Origin: Bradysia coprophila
Taxonomy: Eukaryota; Arthropoda; Insecta; Diptera; Sciaridae
NCBI RefSeq assembly: GCF_014529535.1
Contig: NW_023503375.1
Span: forward strand, 3,469,620 to 3,533,619
Direction of reading: 5' to 3'
DNA length: 64,000 nt
Shown here: in pieces, positions 47,980-58,478 of the stretch
Position numbering within the stretch: the stretch's first letter is position 1
How the letters are laid out: each line of letters opens with the position of its first letter
Notes under the pieces: model-generated
Told to the model about the DNA's origin: nothing
The model's database searches: none
The model's input: the letters and a program-made list of their open reading frames with translations, nothing else
Program-made: the position numbers and the translations under genes

Positions 47980-48430
47980 GATGCAAAATCTTGTACTTCA
48001 TTAGTTTTAACGCATGATCAATATATTCTTTCAATTTGAGTTCCAAACAAAATTTTTTTAACTTTTTTATCGATGGAGAACCTAATTATAAGACACTTGG
48101 TCTCGTATCATATGCCAACAAATTAAAACTTTTTTATAAATCATTTTGAAAGTCACTGAAAACACGAAAATTCGAATCGAAATACAAAATTTTTTGATGA
48201 CATACTGTATTTCTATTCGAATTTTCGTGTTTTTAGTGACTTTCAAAATGATTTATAAAAAAAGTTTTAACTTTTTTTGGCATATGATACGAGACAAAGT
48301 GTCTTATAATTAGGTTCTCCATCGATAAAAAATAAAAACTGTCGATGCAAAATCTTGTACTTCATTAATACACTAGTCAGAGCTCATTGGTTATTTTTGT
48401 CGTCGTTTCGACAACATATGTTTCGTTCAC
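47980..48430. repeat. TTAA-family copy interrupted by palindrome
   Basis: The family core GCAAAATCTTGTACTTCATTA appears once before (near 47982) and once after (near 48345) the palindrome at 48063-48333. The right side then continues with CAGAGCTCATTGG and GTCGTCGTTTCGACAAC as in other copies. The duplicated core is longer than any normal target duplication. Confidence 0.55.
48063..48333. mobile_element. 271-bp near-perfect palindrome
   Basis: Arms of about 120 bases, from TTTTTTATCGATGGAGAACC at the left to its inverse at the right, are almost identical, including AAGACACTTGG and CACGAAAATTCGAAT. The loop is a few tens of bases. There is no coding capacity. High arm identity points to a recent element or to arm-to-arm gene conversion. 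Confidence 0.8.
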
Positions 48431-48697
48431 AGTCTGTATCATTGTTCAGTTCATGCATATTATGATACAATTTTCAAAAGTCTCCTGTCTCTCTCGTTCT
48501 GTTCTTTCAAATTTATTATTACTATGCGACCGAGTGAGTATCACCAATTTCGTTTCCACTCTATAAACATTTCAGTGTTCCATTTAATTCGGTGTAACTA
48601 ACCCAATTTACATTACCGTCAGAAATCAATCGTTGTGACCGTTCAACAAAAAAATCAACCTACTCCTACATCTTTATCTTAATTTGAGCATCAGAAA

Positions 48698-49137
48698 ATG
48701 ACCTACATAATCCTTTCAATGTGTATACGAAAAGAGCGAGATATAATTAGAAATGATGCAAATAATAATATAAACACAACAGACAATGGCATAATAAAAA
48801 CAACCAAATGTAACACAATGGTACAACATACTTACACACTATTAATATATGAAAACAAGATGGTCATTGAACTGAGATTGGTATCCGAATGCAATAAAAA
48901 CAACATCGAATTGCAGGCCTGTACGCACAGATTGTAAGCGTTTGGTCCGTATACCGTATTCGTCTATTGTGCGAAATTAATGATCCAGAACGGATTTTGA
49001 TAACGGAAACAGTCTTAGCACATTTCAATCCGGATATATTACATCGTGTCGTTAATACCACGTATATTTCGGTCCTTATGCAAAATCGATTTTTGAGGCT
49101 AACCAATCCACACGTACAATATGTTCAAATAGAGTAA
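48698..49137 (+). pseudogene. Unidentified open region, possible frameshifted coding remnant
   Basis: Two overlapping open stretches in different frames follow each other. The first (48698-48937) ends VSECNKNNIELQACTHRL. The second, shifted, runs to a TAA at 49135-49137 and includes WSVYRIRLLCEINDPERI, then NPDILHRVV and NPHVQYVQIE. The second has balanced residue use, unlike the Phe/Lys/Asn-rich chance frames around it. An intron or a frameshift could join them. I recognise no family. Confidence 0.2.
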
Positions 49138-50064
49138 AATAACAGAGAATGAATTAACAAATAACAGACTGACTTCATATTACTTTATGGAAATGGATGC
49201 CACCACATATGCGATAAAATGTATATTTTCCTCAGAAACAATATGTTTGTTTATGGTAGAAGTTAGGAAAAATAATTAATTATCTCCATAAGTACTACAC
49301 CACAAAGATACACACACAGTACGATAACTATCGACACATAATGTGATTGATATTTATGTGGGTTTTATAATCGTTCCAACAGAATTTTAACTCAAATATA
49401 TATAAATTCAGCCAACGTGTTAATACTCAACCAAAGTTGTAAAATTGATTATCCATTGATTTGATATCCATCAATTAAATCCAACGGATTAATTTCAAAG
49501 TCTTTCTTTACAAGTTCGATTTCGATCATATGGCATTCGAGTGTGATGGTAAAATTGCGTCGATTCCGATCGCATCATAAAGTCAATAACAGATGTGTGT
49601 TCATCATATGCACAACATAAATTTATTTTTTCAAGTAAAGTTTATGTAACCGATCGATATACGAAGCCCTTAATCTGTTCCGTACATTATGCTCTGTTGT
49701 GTTTAGAGTTAATGCTATAAATTTTGATGATACGTGCCATTACAAGAACCCATTCCGTGATGTATGTTTTCGATGATTTATTTTCCTTTTCGTTGTAACT
49801 ATCGAGAATCGTAAGCTAATAAAACACATTTTTCAATCATTGAGATATCAAAGTCGTTCGTTTGTTTACATTAAGTTTTCGACGGAATTATTTTGAATTA
49901 TTATTATATTGCCTGTGAGCCAAACGATAACGCATTACTCGTGTGCTGTGTATATTGTTGTATAGATTTGGGTAAACGTTAGTTGTTTATCGAAGAGGTC
50001 AATTTAACATATCAGGAAGTGTTACCACAACAAAATCTATTACTTTATTTTGTGTTAACTTTGA

Positions 50065-50185
50065 GTGTTTGTGACTAAATCTACTACTTCAATATTTGTG
50101 TCAGACATTCCGCTATAAATAAGAAAACACTAGGTCTTGTCGCTGTTCTTGGAGTCGTTTTCAATATCAGATGACTAGCCGTATC
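50065..50185. repeat. TTAA-family fragment
   Basis: It has AATCTACTACTTCAATATTT, a GTCTTGTCGCTG stretch and AATATCAGATGACTAGCCGT in family order, with no intact ends. Confidence 0.45.
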
Positions 50186-50984
50186 CATCAATATGTTAGA
50201 TTCATTTATCCTCGATTCCAAGCACAGGCTTTATAGACAGAGTCCCAGTTCAAGACGATGGCATGAGTGCCAACGTTCATACCGATTAAGTTCCTAGCTA
50301 CTCCCAGTTTGCTATGTTACGAACGTTCCTAGCTACTCCAAGTTTGCTGTGTTACGAACAGAGAATTCTGTCGGTTCGATAATATTTGTCAAAGAAACTG
50401 TTATACAGAAACTCTTAAACTCTTGACCCCAAACATTATGTTGTCACCACAATTCCTCGCATATACTACATGTACCTCATGTATACAATTTAAAAGACAG
50501 AAGATTTTTTTTTTGTCATAAATTGTATTGTGGAGACTGGTTTCTTCGAATAAAACGTTGTACACGACTTTCGGCTGGCCATTGACGTGAAGCGAGTATA
50601 AAATGTAGTTTAGTAATTCCATATACAAACAATCTACAGAAGTCTTACACTATGGCTGTGTTATTATAGCATTCTCAAACTAACGGCTAGTTCAAGGTTT
50701 CTTCAATTGTGTTTGCTTTCGGAAATGCTGAGTGTGTGTACGAAAAGAGTACAATGCACTTTTCACTAACAAATTTTGTTTTGTTTGATTTGACTTACAA
50801 CAGGGGAAAAATGGGAAATTTATGAGCTATTGTTTTGGGTGAAACGTATACGACTGAGTTGTAGTTTCGATAACAAACCTCTAATTAAGAGTAGATGGTT
50901 GACAGCTCATTTTTTATCCAGTTGACATATTTATTGTCTTTAAGTATACATTCATTTCATGGCTTCTCGCAGAAGCTTGTCATG

Positions 50985-51070
50985 CCTGTCACATATGGTC
51001 ATGAAAATGCATGTTGAAAAAATTGAAGTACAAGATTTGAATACTGGTCATATTCTTGCCGTCTGTAAAC
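50985..51070. repeat. TTAA-family fragment
   Basis: It contains AAAATGCATGTTGAAAAAAT then TGAAGTACAAGATTTG, and ends CTTGCCGTCTGTAA, the right-hand half of the 30508-30720 element. Confidence 0.55.
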
Positions 51071-52964
51071 CGAATAATTCATTTTTATGCTAATTGCACT
51101 TTAGATTATTTCAATTGCATTGGTCTTCAAATCGAATAAAGTATTTAAGAAAATTCTGAACGTAAATTTCCATTAAATATAGCGGGTAAATGAACGAGAT
51201 AATAGAAAATACATTAATGAAGTAGCTAAACATTTGTTACACTATGTACTCAAATGCAACTTTCACATTCTCATCATTAAGTTTTATTATCATTGAATTG
51301 CGCGTTTTTTTCTTCTCTTAAAACTCATCCACAGAAACAAATCATATCTTGAAACCAATTAAGCTTGGGAAACATATACGATCAATTTCGTTTGATATGA
51401 TCTCACACTGATGATGGTTCATTTTGAAATGGAGCTTCGCATCGCAAAAAAAACGATAAATAAATTTGTAATAAAAAAAACTAGATAAATAATACGAAGT
51501 CATCATTTATAACATGTTTCGCGTTTTTGTGTAGCTCATGCTCTTGTGCCTGGCAACATGGCATTTCGAGCCAAGAAACTACAAATTAGATTTATTTCTT
51601 GTAAAGGTTTTTTTTTCATCTCTTTTTGTTGTTGAATGGCATGAAATTTGTTTACCAGTGGCAATAATGGGTTAGATATTATTATTTCCGAATTAGATAG
51701 CGCAACATAATAATGGGACTTGTGGAATATATATTTCGATTCTATTTGTTTAGTGTCAGCAGTCAGTAGTCAGCACATTATTTTGTGTTTTACAATTTTT
51801 GCTACAAACTTGTTGGTCGTTTATCATTTTGGATTCTCTTTTTTTTTAAACTTCAACAAAGAAACACAGACAAAACCGCATACGACCACAGAATTTCATC
51901 CAACTGCGCACAATATTGTATCCAGAAAATTGTTTACACAGACGACCAATTATTTGAAGTGTAATTGTTATGAGAGAGGCATCATCAACACTTTTAATTA
52001 AGTTGAAATTAATTGAATTCATAAACTAAACTCCAATTATTTTCCCTGACCGATATATGGTACACATGTCTATACTTAACGATACGATTTGTTTTATGGA
52101 AAATTGTCTTTTCACTCGGAACATCATTAGCGTCATTAAATTTACCACTTAACACTTCAAACGAAAATTATTAAACATCCAACTAACACAAAACGGTTGT
52201 TCGTTCTAACGATATTCTAGGTTGTATACAATAATGATTTCGACTGGAATAAAAGTCTGTAATAAACTTGAAAACATCTTATAAAACGTTGGTTGACATA
52301 AACATTCATTACACATCAGCACATCATAATAAAAACAAAAATCTCGTTAAAGAAAACCTCTGCAAACGATTTTTTTTTCTTTTAATGATCAACGGTGTAT
52401 GTAAACTTTTACTTTTTAAATAATAAAAACGTAAACATGGACAACGATAAAAATTTAAATAAACATTCTTCAGCCAATGGCTAGGAGGTAACAACTACTT
52501 TCGTAATCATTTATCGTCATTTATTATTATGCGGTTTTTTTTTCTCTCTTATGTGTACGTAGTATCCCGACCGGCTGTTGCACCTTAAAATGCATATTGC
52601 ATAAATATGCAGGTTTTTGTGTCTCTCTATCTCTCTGCATTATTTATTTAGTTAAATCGTTTTAATTAAAAACAACGTTGCATTTCGTTTTATGATGTAC
52701 TTATAATGCAAGTAGTGGTCATTGGTCAGTTCATTTTATCGAGAAAAATAATATTTTATTGGAAACAAAGAGAACTGGTCGGCGGAACAGGGAGACCACG
52801 CAACGGAGTGTTTTTAATTCTAGTAATAGAATCGATTTTCTATATAGTTAAACAAGACTCGCGAAGATTACTCAAGAGAACAGAGAACACCGTAAAGTTT
52901 GCAATGCAAAAATTAGGCGCAATCCGATGAGTCAAAAGCAAAGAGCTTTCGAAAGTAGTGGATT

Positions 52965-53095
52965 ATGTTACTGTTTTAAACTTTTTATTTTGCCAAGTGT
53001 GGCCTTTGCAGCTCGAGCCGAAGGCGAGGAACGCAACCACACAAGACAAAATACAAAGTTCCAAACAATTACGGAAAAGTTATTTTACGTGTGAC
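52965..53095. repeat. GTTCCAA-family MITE, copy 2
   Basis: It has ACTTTTTATTTTGCCAAGTG at the left, GCTCGAGCCGAAGGCGAGG in the loop and AAATACAAAGTTCCAAACAA at the right. The loop motif also occurs in the 58355-58478 copy (inverted). Confidence 0.7.
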
Positions 53096-53139
53096 GGCAT
53101 GTTTCATTTTTATTTACATTGCCTAATCAAGTGAAGCCT

Positions 53140-53262
53140 TGTACTTACGAGGTTCCAAGTTGTTTTTTTGACAAGTGGGGAATACAGCCCTCCCCTTTGG
53201 GTCGGGCTGTAACACCCCACTTATCAAATACACAACTTGGAACCTCGGAAGTAATATACTAT
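53140..53262. repeat. GAGGTTCC hairpin, copy 1
   Basis: GAGGTTCCAAGTTG at the left is answered by CAACTTGGAACCTC at the right, with GACAAGTGGGG / CCCCACTTATC inside and a CAGCCC...GGGCTG core. It lies about 45 bases after the previous element and shares its overall plan. Confidence 0.75.
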
Positions 53263-56164
53263 TACCAACTGAGCCCATGGGAAATGAGTATTAACGTTCA
53301 TGCCAATGCAGTAATGACTCATTTCCCGGTGGGACTGAGTAAAATGAATTACCAACAGTTTCCAATTAACGTTGCACCTACCCTCCTCCGATGTACTGAA
53401 TCAGTTGTTATAAACTTTCATTGAGTCCATTGCACTCATTTTCCTATCTCGATCCACAATATGTAGAATCTACATTGTAGATGATAGCTGTAACAAAATT
53501 CCAACCTTGTAGTTGGCTGTACGGGACACGGTACTAAAAATGTACTCGAAATTACATTGTGTCACATCTATCAATATATATTGCTTAAAAGTGCGTTTAA
53601 GCCGTTCAACGACATCGGTAATTATGGAGTGGACTTTATTTATGACTAAATCATAAATTTTCTGTATTATATTAAGAAGACAATTTTGTTACTCAGGTGT
53701 GAGGTCAAGGGCAGCTATCAAATAATGTTTATCTGATTTTAACCGAACGATTTCGATATTACTTTGATTCAAATCAACAGGAAATTGTTTATAGCTTTTC
53801 ATCGATTATGTATTCTCGAAAGAAACAATTAAACATTGAACCACTTTAATCAAGGGTTCCATTACATATACAAATTAAATTGCTTTCGTGTCTATGAATT
53901 AGAAACAAGTTAATGGTCGGTTCATGTCTAATTGGGCGAAATTAATAATGGATGAACGAACAATAACAACATAAACGCTCTACGCTTTATATCGTGTGTG
54001 CAACCGAATAAATAAATTGGAAACAATTTTCGTCGATGAAAATTCATTTCAAATATATAATTTTCGTCGGAAAATGGAGGTAGCTCTGATTTGTTTAATT
54101 GTTCAGGACACACGGCTAACACATCAATAAACAATTAAACCAACACAATGTTGACCTAATCACGTTTCTTTTTCGATTAAAAGTTTGATTTGTATCTATT
54201 AGAGCAAATGAAAAGATGCATTACATGCGACTGCAACACAGATAAATAATAACGCTCCAAACCATAGCCAGTTTGCAATAAATTTCCAACTATACTTTCC
54301 TAATGGCAGACAGTATTTAGTTGCCTGGATGCTTTATGCTGTAATGGAAAGGCGAGCAATGGAGATTAGGTAAAACTACACCTTTTTATACATAGTCTGT
54401 ATTTTGACAACGCCATCCAATTTGTACGAAAAACTTTGTCGTTGATACCAAGCTTTGAGCTTTACAAAGAGTTGTAAATTACAACTTGTTCGTGGTTCAC
54501 CACAACACAGAAATCATGATATTCCGTTCCACAACCACCACCGTTCGCCGACGGACAATTACGAAACGCATAAGGCATAACGGAACAGCACATTGAAACA
54601 TAAAATTCGAAATAAAATGTGCGATAAATTTCGAATGCAACAAAAACTTCTGGCACTGTCTGAGCATTTCCATTTGAGCGATTTTAAATTAATGTCTTTG
54701 TATCATTCCCTATAAATAACATCGCGCTGTTCTCGAAGGCATGTGTACAGTGCTTGAGAAAGGAAACTTATGCAATACCTGCGATTGATTGTTCGGTTAT
54801 GGTTGGTGAACCGAATGACTTGGCTTGTATTTCTTAAGGGTAAATAATTTTAATCGTGGGAAATGAATTACACGAATTTGCTGCTTTACACTGTAAATGG
54901 TGGTAATATGTATATCAAATTACACAACAGTATTGTTCACGTTCTGAGATTCTGTCGCCTGTTTATTATGTGTGAAATAGGTGGTAAGCTTGAGTAACGG
55001 TTCGTTCTGATATCTTTAATCTTGTTAAATGAGAGGATATTAAAATTACTTAAAGTTGCCAAGATTCATTAGTCTTTCTGCCACATTACATATTTATAGC
55101 TGATGATTATCTCGTATCTCTAAAAAAAAATAATTGCGCAATTGCTTGGGGATGCTCGTGCATAAAATATTACACGCTTAGTAATTTCCCTACAATTATT
55201 CATGCAAACTCAGAAAATTATTTTTTTGCAATGATGTTGCGTGTGCTGTTCACGATTTGATGACACAATTATTTTATTACCAATGTCGAGAAGTTTCTTA
55301 TCGTTTAATTTAATCAAATTAACAAAACGTTTGTGTTCAATACCATATTTCGTCATATCCTTGGTGCATAATGCTGAAGTCAACAATTTTCGGGAAAAAA
55401 AATTATTTTCGATTTTGAATTAATTCCGGTGACGAAATGATTAGAGAATTGTTGAAAACACGCATGATGAGCACATTAATTCGCAGCACCCCACGGAAAT
55501 GATCTATTACCTGATGACAGTTGTGGTAATTTTCATATCCACGGGGCTGTGCAGGAAATTACTTAAGTAATTGATATGTTGACTGTTACAATTATAGCAC
55601 TTGTCTTCGGTGCGAGCTTTAAGCTTTTAAGTGGCCAAATTGAACTGTCCAAACATGGACGTGATTTACTCTATATTGTTGAAACATTAACTTATTCTGA
55701 TAACTGAACTCTTACCGTTTTTGAATTCAGAGATCTGAAAGTAAATAATTTACTAATTTACACACATTCTGGTATTGGTGTGAGGGAGTAGTACATTTTA
55801 TCACGAGTGATCAAAAGTTCAATTTTTCGGCACTAGTCGTAAAATGGTACTAACGAGGCGAAGTCGACGTAAAAATATGGTTCAAAATTGACCAATCAAC
55901 ATAATATGTTGTGATCCGATACATCTCGCAATGAGAATGGACTTTTTTACCTGTCGTCTTAAGAAAGACGCACAGGGGTTTAGAGGGTCTACGGATTATC
56001 TGTGTAAGAAAAGAAATCTCGTCCATTGATCCACCGTTCACTCAGAGTCTCAGTCAAATCTCAGTCTCAAGTACAGTCAAATCCGCGTATGAAACAAAAA
56101 CAAAAAGTCGTCCGAGTCTCGTTTATCCCTAGAGTACCTAGAGACACCGTTTCGTTCCGTTAAT

Positions 56165-56282
56165 AGTACATTACGTCGGAGGTTCCGAATTTTTATTTTG
56201 ACGAGTCGGTACGTTATGGCCCGACCCGAAGGGAAGGGCTGTATTTCCACTCGTCAAAATAAAAATTTGGAACCTCGTACGT
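56165..56282. repeat. GAGGTTCC hairpin, copy 2
   Basis: GGAGGTTCCGAATTTTTATT and its inverse enclose GACGAGT...ACTCGTC and a core similar to 53140-53262 (CGACCCGAAGGGAAGGGCTG). Both belong to one miniature family. Confidence 0.75.
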
Positions 56283-56289
56283 ACAGTGC

Positions 56290-56362
56290 TTTACGTGCTT
56301 CTGGTCGGTAAATGCGAAAAATGTACTCAAAAGATTGCATTTACCGACCAGAAGCACGTAAA
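56290..56362. repeat. Hairpin with perfect 26-bp stem
   Basis: The arms 56290-56315 and 56337-56362 are exact inverses over 26 bases (outer part TTTACGTGCTTCTGG), with a 21-base loop. It starts directly after the preceding hairpin. Confidence 0.85.
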
Positions 56363-57721
56363 TTTAAAAACTTCGGAGTTCATCTTTACAATCCCAGTGA
56401 AATGTAAACTGAAGACAAACACATTGGGGAACTCATCAGGGAATGTTGAACCAATCAACATTATATTGGTCTATATTGACATATACTATTACTACAGATC
56501 CCATGCGAAAGTTGACCATTACATAGCAATTTGATCCATGCGGGAATGATCCATTACATGTGGACTATTTTCGGTTCATTTGTTTTTCTGGTAGCAAATC
56601 AGAATACATTGGATGCTGCTACGTACTGTATTAATTCGGAAACAACTTTGTGATACTCGCCAACTGACTCGTGTGTTTTAACGTTTATCACAAGATTGTT
56701 CTTCATGTAATGAATTACGTTCGCAGTATCGAATGTAACCTAATATTATCATTCAAGAAATCATGCGACTATTTGCTGCATTGTCGATCTTGCTGTATTC
56801 GATAAGCTTCCGACCATTTCTTACTCATAAAAATGCGCAATTTAATACAGTCTTGTTGGAATTGCTATTTGCACTGAATCCACTCTTACAGGAGTCATGT
56901 CACTTTGTGGATTAAATCAACAACATTAAAAACGAGCATAATGTTTTCGTAATAATGTTACACGAGGAAGTTACAACACAAGTGTTTGTGTAAAAAAACA
57001 GCTGAACTGAACTCATTTAACTGGTCGTGCCCACAAACAAATGAAATAAAATTAATTCAGACACTGACTATAATTCCATATGGAATTCTCGCCATAAATG
57101 TACAAAATGAAAATGTAATTAAAACTTTGACCGAAATTCAAGGTCAATAAATATGTTAAAAATTGCTATTCGTTCCCGACGAATATGTATTGCGATTTAT
57201 GAACTTTGCGTTACATTAATGGTATAAAAATAAAAACTCACATGACTCATATGTACAAAGAAATAACGATTTGGTCATCACTATAACATATTAGCCAAAT
57301 ACATACTTTGGTGTCACGATTATATTGGCAAGTTAATTGAACCCAAAATGATCGAATAAAACACAAAGATTTATGTATGATTTGTTTACTTTAAAGTTGG
57401 CGCAGTTTATATCAGTCGATGCAAGTGAATTTCTAATAATCGAAATTTCGTTAAAGTTACACACCCCCTTATAACCCCCAACTATGTAAATTATTGTGTG
57501 CTGATGGTTTTTATTCTCCACTAGTCAAAAGATCGAAAAGCGACCGCAAAATTTTTCCAAATATGTAATTAGCTCAAGAGAAAGAAAAAAACTGTTGGTT
57601 TTGTGAACCTATCAAAGTGGTTGTGAGAAATATTTTGTGAGATTTACATCTATAAAATAGTGTAGCAGACAAGCCAAAGAATTTATAAATATAAGATTGG
57701 AGAAGTGCGCGGCAGGAAAAA

Positions 57722-57797
57722 ATGTTTCAATGTATCATACAGCAACGAAATGGATGGATTCATGCTCCGAGTCCAGAAATGCGAGACGTTTTTCCAG
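57722..57797 (+). CDS. Speculative alternative first exon
   Basis: An ATG in good context (AAAAAATG) opens MFQCIIQQRNGWIHAPSPEM and then RDVFP, ending at CCAG|GTAAAT, a strong donor in phase 1. Twenty-five codons of balanced composition before a perfect donor are better than chance in this AT-rich DNA. The phase matches the exon at 26674-26767, so both could splice to one downstream exon outside the window. No homologue recognised. Confidence 0.35.
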
Positions 57798-57914
57798 GTA
57801 AATTTTTGATTTGTTCAATGTTCAAAAATGAAAATTGGTTTTGTGAGAAGATCGATTGTGGTTGGAGTGGTCCGAGTGAATTTTGCTAGCAAATTATTGA
57901 TTTTCGCAACTTGT

Positions 57915-58099
57915 ATTACAGACAGGGCTTATTTTAGAGAATTTTAATTCTGAAAATTCCGAAAATTCTGAAAAAATTCCGAAAAAGTTCTGAAAAATTC
58001 CGAAAAAAAATTCAGAATTTTTCGGAACTTTTTCGGAATTTTTTCAGAATTTTCGGAATTTTCAGAATTAAAATTCTCTAAAATAAGTCCTGATTACAG
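57915..58099. mobile_element. hAT-like palindromic MITE with ATTACAG TSD
   Basis: The element (57922-58092) is almost wholly palindromic. The ends read CAGGGCTTATTTTAGAG and the inverse of CAGGACTTATTTTAGAG, and the arms are built from repeated GAAAATTCC/AAAATTCTG units. ATTACAG flanks it at 57915-57921 and 58093-58099. Terminal CAGGG and a 7-8 bp duplication suggest hAT. Confidence 0.8.
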
Positions 58100-58354
58100 T
58101 ACTTGCCTTCGGCTTTGGGACTACAAGGAGTAAATTAAAACTACCTTTTAATATCAACGGCAAGCGTATCTTTCACTTCATTTGTTGAAAGTATCATGCA
58201 GTGTTTGACTCAAGATCTTCCACTTTGACAGTCGAGGCTTTTTGTATAAGAAGGAGACAAAAATAATCGCTTTTTACTCATTAGACCCCCCGGAAAACAT
58301 TACTTCATTGACATGAGCGTTAAGACTCATTTCGCGGAGTTTAGAGAGCAAAAT

Positions 58355-58478
58355 ATCTTATGTAATTGTATTTTGCCCTGTGAGGTTGCATACCTTGCCT
58401 TCGGCTCGAACTACAGACGCCACACTTGGCAAAATAAAAAATTCCAAACAAGGACGTAATCTACTATTTCTGTCATCT
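58355..58478. repeat. GTTCCAA-family MITE, copy 3 (inverted)
   Basis: It reads opposite to the copy at 52965-53095: TGTATTTTGCCCTGTGAGG at the left, CCTTCGGCTCGA in the loop and CACACTTGGCAAAATAAAAA at the right. Confidence 0.65.
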
